A stretch of 64,000 bases of DNA from Propioniciclava coleopterorum (GTDB lineage: Bacteria; Actinomycetota; Actinomycetes; Propionibacteriales; Propionibacteriaceae). Position numbers and translations under genes: made by a program. This document shows positions 37,218 through 45,845 of this stretch, piece after piece (position 1 is the first letter of the stretch; each line of letters opens with the position of its first letter). Under the pieces are notes generated by a model that was not told the origin of the DNA, searched no databases, and was given only the letters and a program-made list of their open reading frames with translations. Location of the stretch: assembly GCF_011393335.1 (NCBI RefSeq), contig NZ_CP049865.1, positions 1,382,722 to 1,446,721 of the forward strand, given 5' to 3'.

Positions 37218-38567
37218 TCAGTCGTCTCGACCGGCGTCCCCATCGGCGTCCTCCTCGGTCCGGAACCGTCTTCCGGCCAACTCTAGGGAACGTGGCCTGT
37301 TGCCACGTACGGGTTTACGCGGGTTGCCACCGACCGCGCCCCACGCGGCCTCGAGGCAGCCCACCACGAGGACGACCAGGCCGAGGTTCCGCGCGGTCAG
37401 CACGGTGAGGGCCGCGGTGGTCGTCGGTCGGTGCTGCAGGAGCGCGTCGTAGGCGACGGGATAGATGACCGTGGTCAGGACGCACAGCGCCAGGGCCGCC
37501 GCCCACGTCGCCGCCGCCCGGGGCCAGGACGGCGCCCCGGCGTCCTGCCGGTCGGCGGTCCCGAGCAGCACCGCGGCGGGCGGCGCCAGCCAGAGGAGGT
37601 ACTGCGGGCTCAGGGCGGGCGACGTCACGATGAACGCGCCGACGAGGCCGAGCGCCAGCCAGGACGCCGCCCCCACCTCCGCGCCCCGGAACAGCCACAC
37701 CAGCAGCAGGACGCCGCACGCCAGCGCCGCGGCCAGCGCGGCCGCCTGCGCGGCCAGGAGCCACCCGTCGACCCCGGCGCCGGCCACCTCGTAGGCGTGG
37801 AACTCGCTGTAGCCGATGGTCTGGTCGCCGCCCCTGCTCCACGACCACATCGGGACCAGCGCGGCGACCGCCTCGATCTGCAGCCCGCGCTCCCGCTGGT
37901 GGGTCAGGGGCGAGAGCAGCCGGTCCCACCCGCCCACCAGCACGCTGCCCAGCACGAGCGTCAGGCCGCTCACCACGAACGTCACGACCGCCGCGGCTCG
38001 GCGGCGTCCGGCGAGGATGAGCGGGGCCAGGACGATCGGCCACACCTTGAGCCCGGTGCCGAGCGCGACCATGACGGCGGCCCCCGACCCGCGGCGCTGG
38101 ACGATGAGCAGCAGCGCGATGCCGGCCGCTGCGGCGGGCAGCATGTCGAACCGGAGCAGGGGGAGGCTGCCCAGCGCCGTGGTGAGCCCGATCCAGCCCA
38201 GCACCCCGATCGGGCCGGCGACCCGGCCCAGCACGAGGGCGAAGGCGGCGTCGGCGACGGTCGTCATCGCCATCACGGCGCCGCGGTACGCGACGTAGTC
38301 GTGGGCGCCCAGCAGGTAGGGCGCGAGCAGCAGCCAGCCCGCGGGGGTGGGGTACTCGGGCAGCGCCTGGGCCAGTTCGCCGGTCGCGACCGCGGCCTCG
38401 GCGGCCAGGAAGTAGTAGTAGGTGTCGCTGAACTCCTCCGGGCGCCAGACCCACCACCAGGCGGACACGTACTTGGCGACGGCCCACGCCAGGACGACGG
38501 CGAACACCCCGGCGCCGCTCCACCGCAGCCCGGGCGAGACCGGGGGTGGTGAGGCGCTCGTCGACAC
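37218..38567 (-). CDS. polytopic membrane protein, GT87/DUF2029-like mannosyltransferase family
   Basis: A 449-residue protein with about ten hydrophobic helices. The first extracellular loop carries acidic residues (WRPEEFSDTYYYF) and a later block LKVWPIVLAPLILAGRRR is typical of polyprenol-phosphate-sugar-using GT-C glycosyltransferases such as GT87. Family members add mannose to cell-envelope lipids in actinobacteria. The start is set at a GTG (38567) in front of the first helix; the upstream open frame is low-complexity. The hydrophilic tail is acidic (EEDADGDAGRDD). Confidence 0.7.
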   Translation of the reverse strand: MSTSASPPPVSPGLRWSGAGVFAVVLAWAVAKYVSAWWWVWRPEEFSDTYYYFLAAEAAVATGELAQALPEYPTPAGWLLLAPYLLGAHDYVAYRGAVMAMTTVADAAFALVLGRVAGPIGVLGWIGLTTALGSLPLLRFDMLPAAAAGIALLLIVQRRGSGAAVMVALGTGLKVWPIVLAPLILAGRRRAAAVVTFVVSGLTLVLGSVLVGGWDRLLSPLTHQRERGLQIEAVAALVPMWSWSRGGDQTIGYSEFHAYEVAGAGVDGWLLAAQAAALAAALACGVLLLVWLFRGAEVGAASWLALGLVGAFIVTSPALSPQYLLWLAPPAAVLLGTADRQDAGAPSWPRAAATWAAALALCVLTTVIYPVAYDALLQHRPTTTAALTVLTARNLGLVVLVVGCLEAAWGAVGGNPRKPVRGNRPRSLELAGRRFRTEEDADGDAGRDD

Positions 38568-38611
38568 GGGAGCATCCTTCCAGACGCTCCCCCGCGCCGG
38601 GCCGTTCCGCC

Positions 38612-39004
38612 TCAGCCGGCGACCTCCTGCCGCGAGCGCAGGATGCAGAACTCGTTGCCCTCGGGGTCGGCCAGCACGACCCAGCCGGTGCCGGGGCCGT
38701 GGATGCCGCGGTGGTCCGCGACCTGCGTCGCGCCCAGGTCGAGCAGTCGCGCCAGTTCGGCGTCCCGGGTGCCCTCGCGGGGCCGCAGGTCGAGGTGGAG
38801 GCGGTTCTTGACCGTCTTGGGCTCGGGCACCTCGATGAACAGCAGTTCGTGGCCCGTCTCGGGGTCGTGGATCGGGCACTCCTCGTGGCCGGGTTCGTTG
38901 GGGTCCTCGGGGTCCATGGCGTAGCCGAGGACCGCCCGCCAGAACTCGGACAGGGCGTAGGCGTCGGCGCAGTCGACCGTGGTGTGCGACACGAAGGAGG
39001 TCAT
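38612..39004 (-). CDS. VOC (glyoxalase/bleomycin-resistance) family protein
   Basis: A 130-residue two-module beta-alpha-beta protein (SHTTVDCADAYALSEFWRAVLGY, then HLDLRPREG and VLADPEGNEFCIL). The family binds metals and handles varied small molecules; the DPEGNEFC ending is characteristic of the uncharacterised actinobacterial group. Function unknown. It diverges from cysE with about 87 bases between the starts. Confidence 0.85.
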   Translation of the reverse strand: MTSFVSHTTVDCADAYALSEFWRAVLGYAMDPEDPNEPGHEECPIHDPETGHELLFIEVPEPKTVKNRLHLDLRPREGTRDAELARLLDLGATQVADHRGIHGPGTGWVVLADPEGNEFCILRSRQEVAG

Positions 39005-39090
39005 GGCCCCAGCCGATCAGGAGCGGGCCCCGGGGCGCAAGGGTTGGCCCGCGTTCTACGCTGGGCGCACCCGTCACGAAGGAGTCCGCC

Positions 39091-39927
39091 ATGACCGAAG
39101 CCGTCGGCGACGCCCAGATCTGGTCGACCATCCGCGCCGAGGCCCAGCGCGACGCCGAGCGCGAGCCGTGCCTGGCCGGGTTCCTCTACGAGACCGTGCT
39201 GCGCCACCACTCGCTGATGGAGGCCCTCGGGAGCCAGCTCGCGCACAAGCTCGCGAGCCCCACCATGTCGGCGCTCACGCTGCTGGACCTGGCCGAGGAG
39301 GCCTTCGAGCGCGATCCGCTGATCGCCGAGTCCGTGATCGCCGACCTGCAGGCGATCATCTCCCGCGACCCCGCGACCCGCGGCTACTCCCAGCCGCTGC
39401 TGTACTTCAAGGGCTTCCACGCGATCCAGGCGTTCCGGATCGCCCACCACTTCTGGGTCACCGACCGCACCGCGCTGGCGCTGTTCCTGCAGAGCAGGAT
39501 CTCGGAGGTGTTCGCGGTCGACATCCACCCCGGCGCCCGGATCGGCCGCGGCATCATGTTCGACCACGCCACCTCGGTCGTCATCGGCGAGACCGCCGTG
39601 ATCGAGGACGACTTCTCGATGCTGCACGAGGTCACCCTCGGCGGCACCGGCAAGGCGGGCGGCGACCGGCACCCGAAGGTGGGGCGCGGCGTCATGATCG
39701 GCGCCGGCGCGAAGGTGCTGGGCAACATCACCGTCGGGGAGGGCGCCAAGATCGGCGCGGGCTCGGTCGTGCTGGCCGACGTCCCCCCGTTCACGACGGT
39801 GGCCGGCGTCCCGGCCAAGCCGGTCGGCTACACCGCCGAGCAGTTCCCCGCCCTGGACATGGACCAGACGCTGGAGTGCGAGATCAACCTCGACTACACC
39901 GAGGTCCACATCGACCGCTCCGCCTGA
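39091..39927 (+). CDS. cysE: serine O-acetyltransferase
   Basis: A 278-residue enzyme making O-acetylserine from serine and acetyl-CoA, the step before cysK. The N-terminal helical domain (about 1-140) precedes the left-handed beta-helix hexapeptide repeats with the catalytic histidine region DIHPGARIGRGIMFDHATSVVIGET. The GGTGKAGGDRHPKVGRGVMIG loop and the VPAKPVG motif are typical. CysE is normally feedback-inhibited by cysteine; the long C-terminal tail here is compatible with that. It is 15 kb from cysK, so the two are not in one operon. Confidence 0.95.
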   Translation: MTEAVGDAQIWSTIRAEAQRDAEREPCLAGFLYETVLRHHSLMEALGSQLAHKLASPTMSALTLLDLAEEAFERDPLIAESVIADLQAIISRDPATRGYSQPLLYFKGFHAIQAFRIAHHFWVTDRTALALFLQSRISEVFAVDIHPGARIGRGIMFDHATSVVIGETAVIEDDFSMLHEVTLGGTGKAGGDRHPKVGRGVMIGAGAKVLGNITVGEGAKIGAGSVVLADVPPFTTVAGVPAKPVGYTAEQFPALDMDQTLECEINLDYTEVHIDRSA

Positions 39928-39999
39928 GGGCGGGCCACGCGCACCCTCGACGCGCCGGGTCGCGCGGGGCCGTCCGACGCCGCGGGTAGCCTGGCGGGC

Positions 40000-40830
40000 G
40001 TGCCGATCCCCGCCCCGCGACCCGCCGACCTCGCCGCGCTGGCCGACGCCCTGGCCGGACGCACGTGGGCGGCGCTGACCGGGGCGGGCGTCTCGACGGA
40101 CTCGGGCATCCCGGACTACCGCGGCCCCGACGCGCGCCCCACCAACCCGATCACGTACGGGGACTTCCTCAAGCGACCCGAATCGCGGCGCCGCTACTGG
40201 TTCCGCTCGATGATGGGCTACCGGAGCTTCGGGGTCGCCGACCCCAACGACGGGCACCGCGCCCTGGCGCGGCTCGGCGTCCCGGTGATCACCCAGAACG
40301 TGGACGCCCTCCACGAGCGCGCGGGCAGCGCCGACGTCATCGACCTGCACGGCCTCATCGACCGGGTCGTCTGCCTGGGGTGCGGCGCGCTGAGCGCCCG
40401 CGGCGTCCTGCAGCGCCGGTTGGAGGACGCCAACCCCGGCGTCCACGGCGTGATCCCCGCCGGATCGGCCGAACTGCGGCCCGACGGGGACGCCGACATC
40501 GCCGACCCCGACGACTTCGTCGTCCCCGCGTGCGAGCGGTGCGGCGGCGTCCTCAAGCCCGACGTGGTGTTCTTCGGCGAGACGGTGCCCAAGCCCCGCG
40601 TCGAGGCGTCCTTCGCCCGGGTCGACGCCGCGGACGCGCTCGTGGTCGCCGGGTCGTCGCTGACGGTGATGTCGGGACTGCGGTTCGCCCGGCACGCGGC
40701 TCGCACGGGCAAGCCGGTGCTCATCATCAACCACGGCCCGACCCGCGCCGACGACCTGGCCGCGCTGAAGCTGGACGCCGGCACCTCGGCGACCCTCACC
40801 GCCCTCGCGGACGCCCTCGCCCCGGCCTGA
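40000..40830 (+). CDS. Sir2-family NAD-dependent protein deacylase
   Basis: A 276-residue sirtuin with all NAD-binding motifs: GAGVSTDSGIPDYRGP (residues 29-44), TQNVDALHERAGS, the catalytic histidine in LHGLIDRVVC, and GSSLTVMSG. A four-cysteine zinc site is formed by CLGCGA and CERCGG, with an unusually long insertion between them (residues about 133-180). It removes acyl groups from lysines using NAD. Start is GTG at 40000. Confidence 0.92.
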   Translation: MPIPAPRPADLAALADALAGRTWAALTGAGVSTDSGIPDYRGPDARPTNPITYGDFLKRPESRRRYWFRSMMGYRSFGVADPNDGHRALARLGVPVITQNVDALHERAGSADVIDLHGLIDRVVCLGCGALSARGVLQRRLEDANPGVHGVIPAGSAELRPDGDADIADPDDFVVPACERCGGVLKPDVVFFGETVPKPRVEASFARVDAADALVVAGSSLTVMSGLRFARHAARTGKPVLIINHGPTRADDLAALKLDAGTSATLTALADALAPA

Positions 40831-40947
40831 TCGCCCGGACGCGGCGCCCGACCGCGGCCCGCCGACACCCACGGGGCTTCGTCCCCCCGACCGCGGACCG
40901 CCGTCCGGCCGGCGCGGGAGATCTCTCCACGAATCCGCCCGAACACG

Positions 40948-40976
40948 TTGCGCGCCGACCCCGCGCGCCTTACAGT
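40948..40976 (+). promoter_or_regulatory. promoter of the OPA-type transporter gene
   Basis: TTGCGC (40948-40953), a 17-base spacer and TACAGT (40971-40976) make a good housekeeping promoter. Transcription would start about 40983, inside the palindrome at 40983-40997. Confidence 0.55.
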
Positions 40977-40982
40977 CGTCCT

Positions 40983-40997
40983 GATTGTATGACAATC
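40983..40997. promoter_or_regulatory. GntR/FadR-type operator at the transporter promoter
   Basis: GATTGTATGACAATC is a perfect palindrome with three central bases and fits the FadR-subfamily pattern TNGTNNNACNA. A near match, TCGTCTGACAT, follows at 41004-41014. Repression by a GntR protein, possibly the one encoded at 43820, is inferred. Confidence 0.65.
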
Positions 40998-41032
40998 ACT
41001 GCATCGTCTGACATCAATGGAGAGGTAGGCGC

Positions 41033-42403
41033 ATGTCCACCAAAGAGCCCAGCGGCTACGAGCTCGACGACCTCGATCTCGACCCGGCCGACGACGAGAA
41101 CCAGCAATCCGAGGAGTATCGGAGGCGCAATCCGGAGAAGTTCGCCACCTACCTGAAGCGCCGCATGGTGGTGTTCGCCGTCGCCTACGTCGGCTACGTG
41201 TGCGCGTACCTGGTGCGCAACAACTTCAAGCTGACGAGCAAGATCCTCCGCGACGAGAACGGCTGGGACAACGTCCAGATCGGCCTGATCCTCACGGCTT
41301 TCACGCTCACCTACGGCTTCGCCAAGTTCTTCATGGGCATGGTCGTCGACCGGCTGTCGCTGCGTCGCGTCTTCGCCGGCGCGCTGGCGATCAGCGCCGT
41401 CATCTGCATCCTGCTCGGCTTCGTGCACGTGTTCTGGCTCATGTTCGCGCTCATGCTGCTGCTCGGCACCGTCCAAGGCGCGTTGGCGCCCGGCTCGATG
41501 GCGATGATCGCCAACTGGTACCCCAACAAGACCCGCGGCTCGGGCATCGCGATCTGGAACACCTCGCAGAACCTGGGCGGCGCCACGCTGCCGATCATCA
41601 TCTCCGGGCTGCTCGGGGTCGTCGGCCCCAGCAACGTCGCCTACGCCTTCTGGGTGCCGGGCGTCGTCGTGCTGCTGTTCAGCTTCGTCGCCTGGAAGTT
41701 CGGCGGCGACACCCCCAAGAGCGAGGGCCTGGGCAGCCTCACCGACATCTACGGCAAGGCGGGCGAGCCGCAGGTCGAGGACACCCCCGACGAGCCCTAC
41801 TGGACCACCCTGCGCAAGCACATCTTCACCAGCCCCGTGATCCTGACGGTCGCGTTCGTCAACGCGATCCTGTACTTCCTGCGGTTCGGCATCCTCAACT
41901 GGATGCCGATCTTCCTCGGCGACGAGATGGGCTTCAACGAGGCGCAGTACTCGATGGCGTTCTCGATCCTGGAGTGGATCGCGATCCCCGGCTGCTTCTT
42001 CTTCGCGTGGGTCGCGGTCAAGCTGCCCAACAAGCAGTCCATCGTCGGCGCCGCCGGTCTCGTGCTGCTCGCGGGCCTGATCTGGCTCTACATGGGCAAC
42101 CACGACTACGCGCTGCTGCTGGTGATCTCCGGCCTGATGGGCACGTTCATCTACGGCCCGCAGCTCATCATCAACATCCTGACGCTCAACGTGGTCCCCC
42201 TGCGGACGGCCGGCGTGGCGGTCGGCTTCGTGGGCCTGTTCGGCTACATCGTGGGCGAGATGGCGGCCAACCTGGTCATGCCGATCCTGGCCGAGGCGCT
42301 CGACTGGACGGCCTCGTTCACCCTGCTGAGCTTCTTCGCCCTCGTCGGCGCGGCGCTCTACCTGTCGCTGCGCAAGCGCGAGCAGAAGATCGTCCAGGCC
42401 TAG
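41033..42403 (+). CDS. MFS transporter, organophosphate:phosphate antiporter type (GlpT-like)
   Basis: A 456-residue carrier with 12 helices. Hallmarks of the OPA family are the VGYVCAYLVRNNFKLTS segment in helix 1 and the LTYGFAKFFMGMVVDRLSLRR loop. IANWYPNKTRGSGIAIWNTSQNLGG in helix 5 is also diagnostic. Members exchange glycerol-3-phosphate, hexose phosphates or phosphoglycerate for phosphate; which one is imported here cannot be read from sequence. The charged 40-residue N-terminal extension is unusual. A strong promoter with a GntR-type operator precedes it. Confidence 0.87.
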   Translation: MSTKEPSGYELDDLDLDPADDENQQSEEYRRRNPEKFATYLKRRMVVFAVAYVGYVCAYLVRNNFKLTSKILRDENGWDNVQIGLILTAFTLTYGFAKFFMGMVVDRLSLRRVFAGALAISAVICILLGFVHVFWLMFALMLLLGTVQGALAPGSMAMIANWYPNKTRGSGIAIWNTSQNLGGATLPIIISGLLGVVGPSNVAYAFWVPGVVVLLFSFVAWKFGGDTPKSEGLGSLTDIYGKAGEPQVEDTPDEPYWTTLRKHIFTSPVILTVAFVNAILYFLRFGILNWMPIFLGDEMGFNEAQYSMAFSILEWIAIPGCFFFAWVAVKLPNKQSIVGAAGLVLLAGLIWLYMGNHDYALLLVISGLMGTFIYGPQLIINILTLNVVPLRTAGVAVGFVGLFGYIVGEMAANLVMPILAEALDWTASFTLLSFFALVGAALYLSLRKREQKIVQA

Positions 42404-42428
42404 GACGGAAACCGTGACGGCCCTGGTC

Positions 42429-43754
42429 TCACCGGGAGGGCACGGTGCGCCGCTCGGCGCGCCGGAGCTCCCAGTAGATCAGGGCCGCCACCGCGCTGAT
42501 CGCGGCCAGCGCCACGAAGGCCCGCCCCCAGCCCAACTGCTCGGCCAGCGTGGGCATGCCCAGGTTCGCGACCACCTCGCCGACGAGGTAGCCGCCGAGG
42601 CCGACGAAGCCCACCGCCACACCCATCGCCCGCGGCGACACGAAGTTCAGCGTCAGGATGTTGATGACGACCTGCGGCCCGTACGTCAGCGCCCCGAGCA
42701 GGCCGGCCATCACGAACACCTCGACCCGGTTGTCCGCGACGGAGTAGCCGAGCAGCCCGAAGGCCAGGACGACGAGGCCGGCCGCGCCCGCCATCGCCAT
42801 CCGGTTGGGCCAGCGGTGCGCCACGAGGGCGAACAGCAGCGCCCCCGGCACGGCGGCCCACTCGTAGACGGCCATGACCAGGCCGGCCTCGGGGACGCTG
42901 AGCCCGACCTCCGTCATCGTGTACAGCGGGATCCAGTTCAGGACGCCGAACCGCAGCAGGTACAGCAGCGCGTTCAGGACGGCCAGCGCCAGCAGCAGCC
43001 GGTTCCCGACCACGTGGATCCGCACCAGCCGCCAGTAGGAGGCCTCCGTCGATCCGCGGACCTCCGGGAGGGCGTCCGGGCCGTAGCGCTCGGGCAGCGT
43101 CGGGTACCCCTCGCGCCACGGCCGGTCGCCGCCCCGCAGCAGCACCCAGACGCCGGCGCCCAGCGCGAGCGCGCCCGGCACCCAGTAGGCCAGCGACCAG
43201 TGGTGGACGCCGAGCGCGAGCATCGCGCCCATCACGAGGAGCGGCAGGAGCGCGGCCCCGACGTTCTGCGAGGTGTTCCACACCGCGACGCGGGAGGCAC
43301 GCTGCCAGGGCGGATACCAGGCGCCGAGCGTCGCCAGCGACGCGGGCGCGCACACCCCTTGGGCCAGCCCGATGACCGCCATCGCCGCGGTCATCGCGAC
43401 GACGTGGGGGACGAACCCCATCGCCGCGCACACCAGCGCGGAGACGATGAGCGCCGCGCCGTACCCGACCCGCAGGCTGCTGCGGTCGACCACCACGCCC
43501 ATCACCAGCTTGGCCAGGCCGTAGGTGACGGTGAAGCCGGTCAGCACGAGGCCGACGTCCAGCGGCGTCCACCCCTCCTCGGTGACGAGCAGGCCGCTCG
43601 CGACCGCGGTGTTGTTGCGCACCAGATAGCAGGCGACGTAGCCCACGAACGTGAGCAGGAAGACCTCGGTGCGTCGCCGGTCGTAGGAGCCGGGCTGGGA
43701 CAGCGCGCGAGGGGTGAAGTCGTCCTGCACGACCACCCCCGTCCCCGGTGCCAC
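42429..43754 (-). CDS. second MFS transporter of the organophosphate antiporter type
   Basis: A 441-residue carrier with the same motifs as the gene at 41033: VGYVACYLVRNNTAVAS, TYGLAKLVMGVVVDRSSLR, LGAWYPPWQRASRVAVWNTSQNVG and YGPQVVINILTLNFVSPRAMGVAVGF. The two genes point at each other and end 25 bases apart, so they are probably an old duplication that has diverged. A GTG start is used. It diverges from the GntR regulator with a palindrome in the 65-base gap. Confidence 0.87.
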   Translation of the reverse strand: MAPGTGVVVQDDFTPRALSQPGSYDRRRTEVFLLTFVGYVACYLVRNNTAVASGLLVTEEGWTPLDVGLVLTGFTVTYGLAKLVMGVVVDRSSLRVGYGAALIVSALVCAAMGFVPHVVAMTAAMAVIGLAQGVCAPASLATLGAWYPPWQRASRVAVWNTSQNVGAALLPLLVMGAMLALGVHHWSLAYWVPGALALGAGVWVLLRGGDRPWREGYPTLPERYGPDALPEVRGSTEASYWRLVRIHVVGNRLLLALAVLNALLYLLRFGVLNWIPLYTMTEVGLSVPEAGLVMAVYEWAAVPGALLFALVAHRWPNRMAMAGAAGLVVLAFGLLGYSVADNRVEVFVMAGLLGALTYGPQVVINILTLNFVSPRAMGVAVGFVGLGGYLVGEVVANLGMPTLAEQLGWGRAFVALAAISAVAALIYWELRRAERRTVPSR

Positions 43755-43785
43755 GGTTCCTGGAGCGCCCGCCGCGCCGGATACA

Positions 43786-43800
43786 ATGGTGAGTCACTAT
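43786..43800. promoter_or_regulatory. near-perfect palindrome between transporter and GntR gene
   Basis: ATGGTGAGTCACTAT is symmetric except for one pair (GTGA-G-TCAC core) and lies midway between the divergent starts at 43754 and 43820, where the GntR protein could control both. Its half-site spacing differs from the operator at 40983. Confidence 0.5.
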
Positions 43801-43819
43801 TCCCGCATCGGAGGTCGCC

Positions 43820-44422
43820 GTGAGTCAAGCCAGCCCGCTGGTCACCGACCTGGCCAAGCATCTGCGCGGGCGCATCCTCGCCGGGGAGTTCCCGCCCGAG
43901 GCGAAGGTCACCGAATCGGGCCTCGCCGCCGAGTACGGCGTCGCCCGTCCGACCGTCCGCTCCGCCATCGACGTGCTCGTCGGGGAGGGCCTGCTGGTCC
44001 GCTCCCCGTTCGCGGCTCTGCGCGTCCCCTCCCTGCCGGTGTCCGAGCGCGGGGAACTGATCGCGTTGCTCCGGTTCACCGAGGATCGGGCGCTGGCCCG
44101 GATCCGGGCGACCCAGCCCGACGTCCGCGAACTCCGGCGCGCGGGCTCCGGAAGCCTGCACGGCTTCCTCGCGACCCTGGTCCGGGTGAGCGGCTCGACG
44201 CGGCTGGAGCTCATCCATCGCCGGACGACGTTCGAGCTGGTCCTGCTCACCCAGCAGCACCTCGGCGAGGTGCCCGCACCCGACGACGACAGCGCCCGGC
44301 AGGCCATGTGCACCTTCGCGGACGCCGTGGCCACCGAGCGCTGGCCCGAGGCCGAGGCGCTGTTGGAGCGACTGCAGGACGTGCGCGCCGGAGTCGTGAC
44401 CGCGCCGACGGCCCGCCGCTGA
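43820..44422 (+). CDS. GntR-family transcriptional regulator
   Basis: A 200-residue regulator. The N-terminal winged helix (LAKHLRGRILAGEFPPEAKVTESGLAAEYGVARPTVRSAIDVLVGEGLL) is diagnostic. The C-terminal part is an all-helical FCD-like domain with RFTEDRALARI and an FADAVATERWPEAEALL helix, although some metal-binding histidines of FCD domains are not obvious. It probably controls the flanking phosphorylated-compound carriers. GTG start with GGAGG upstream. Confidence 0.88.
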   Translation: MSQASPLVTDLAKHLRGRILAGEFPPEAKVTESGLAAEYGVARPTVRSAIDVLVGEGLLVRSPFAALRVPSLPVSERGELIALLRFTEDRALARIRATQPDVRELRRAGSGSLHGFLATLVRVSGSTRLELIHRRTTFELVLLTQQHLGEVPAPDDDSARQAMCTFADAVATERWPEAEALLERLQDVRAGVVTAPTARR

Positions 44423-44681
44423 CCGTCCGAACGCCTCCGCCGGACCGACTCGGGGCGTCCGGAGACGAGCGGCGGCGGCTCCTTCTGGATCCGCCGGTGG
44501 GGGTGCCCGACGTGGGGTGCGCGATCTGAGGAGCCGCCGCACCACCCACGGTGCCCGACGACGCCCCCGCGGACCAGCGGCGGCGCGGAAGTCCGTACCA
44601 AGGGCGGAGCGGGGGGCTCACCGAAAGTGCGACCGGCGGGCGCGGGGGATATATACCTCGGCGGGCGGCGCGGACGGCGCT
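44423..44681. other. gene-free structured stretch
   Basis: No gene is seen. An 11-bp perfect inverted repeat (44472-44482 with 44530-44540) encloses one of two copies of GGTGCCCGACG. A TATATA-like sequence occurs at 44650. Together with the tandem repeat that follows, this is the 313-base gap between two convergent genes. Confidence 0.5.
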
Positions 44682-44756
44682 CGGCTCAGCGGGCGGTGCG
44701 GTTCCGCGGCTCAGTGGGCGGTGCCGACCCGCGGCTCAGTGGGCGTTGAGCTCCGA
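44682..44756 (-). repeat. three 25-bp tandem repeats copying the 3' end of the PPDK-regulator gene
   Basis: Units start at 44682, 44707 and 44732. The last one is the actual gene end including its TGA; the two others repeat it downstream with few changes, each keeping the stop codon (CCCACTGAGCCG in leftward reading). Confidence 0.75.
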
Positions 44757-45845
44757 GGCCACGTTCGGTGGACGCCGCAGCCGCGTCTGGTGGATGCGGG
44801 CACGCTCCTCCACCAGGTCGAGGATCCGCGACGCCGACTCCTCCAGCGCCATCCCCGTGGTGTCGATGACGGGGCAGCGCAACTGCTTCATGATCTGCCC
44901 GGTCTCGTCCAGCTCGGCGTAGATGCTGGCCAGGTCGATGTAGCCGTCCTTCATGGTGCGCTTCACCCCGAGGCCCTTGACCCGCTCGGAGCGGATCTGC
45001 CGCAGCTTCTCCGGATCCATCGTGAGCCCGACGACCCGCCAGCGGTCGATCTGGAACAGCTCCTCGGGCGGCTTGATCCCGGGCACGAGCGGGACGTTGA
45101 CCACCTTGTAGCCCATGTAGCCCAGGAAGATCGACAGCGGTGTCTTGCCCGACCTGGACGGCCCGACGAGGCAGATGTCGCAGTCGGTCAGGGCCGTCGG
45201 GGCGGCGCCGTCGTCGTTGCGGACGGCGAAGTCGATGGCGGCGATCCGGGCGAAGTAGTCCGCCTCCACGCCCACCGGACGCAGCGGCACCTGGTCGGGC
45301 TCGACGCCGCTGACCTTCTCCAGGGCGCGCAGCGCGTCGGTCATCAGGTCGGCGTAGGGCAGTTCGAGCTCCTGGCAGGCCGTCTTCACCAGTTCCGCGA
45401 GCTCGGAGTCCACCAGCGTGAAGAACACCGCCGTCGGCGTCCCCTTGCGGGCGCGGATGGTGTCCAGCGCCTTCATGAGCGCCTGCGTCGTGTTCACCCG
45501 GCGGTGCCGGACGAGCCGGAACTCCAGGGACGGGAACTGCGCGACCGCCGCCCGGGCGACGCGCGCCCCCGACTCGCCGGTGGAGTCGGCCAACAGGTGG
45601 ATCTCCAGGGTGGTGTCTCGCTCGGGCTCGGCGTCCGTGCGGGTCTCGTCGGGATCGGCCCGCCCCTCAGGATCGGCCTGTGCGTCGGGATGGGCCGGGG
45701 TGTCGGGATGGGCCGGTGCGTCGGGATCGGCGGCGGTGCCGGGTCCGGTCGGCGCGTCCGGGTCCGGGAGGTCGATCTCGGCGCCGGGTGTCGGCTCGGC
45801 GCGGTCCTCGACCACCGGCGCGGCCGCGCCCTGGGCGTCGGGCAT
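44736..45845 (-). CDS. pyruvate,phosphate dikinase / PEP synthase regulatory protein
   Basis: A 369-residue bifunctional ADP/phosphate-dependent kinase-phosphorylase (DUF299) that switches PPDK or PEP synthase off and on at a threonine. The catalytic core starts near residue 75 (LEIHLLADSTGES) and includes the P-loop-like VGPSRSGKTPLSIFLGYMG, the block NVPLVPGIKPPEELF and the end CPVIDTTGMALEESASRIL. Residues 1-75 form an unusual Asp/Pro/Ala-rich extension with HPD and DPD repeats. The target kinase gene is not in the window. It overlaps the previous gene by ATGA. Confidence 0.9.
   Translation of the reverse strand: MPDAQGAAAPVVEDRAEPTPGAEIDLPDPDAPTGPGTAADPDAPAHPDTPAHPDAQADPEGRADPDETRTDAEPERDTTLEIHLLADSTGESGARVARAAVAQFPSLEFRLVRHRRVNTTQALMKALDTIRARKGTPTAVFFTLVDSELAELVKTACQELELPYADLMTDALRALEKVSGVEPDQVPLRPVGVEADYFARIAAIDFAVRNDDGAAPTALTDCDICLVGPSRSGKTPLSIFLGYMGYKVVNVPLVPGIKPPEELFQIDRWRVVGLTMDPEKLRQIRSERVKGLGVKRTMKDGYIDLASIYAELDETGQIMKQLRCPVIDTTGMALEESASRILDLVEERARIHQTRLRRPPNVASELNAH

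Noticed and set aside
37290-37308. Perfect ACGTGGC/GCCACGT inverted repeat
   Set aside because: It lies inside the 3' end of the GT87-like coding sequence; too short and GC-biased to call regulatory without support.
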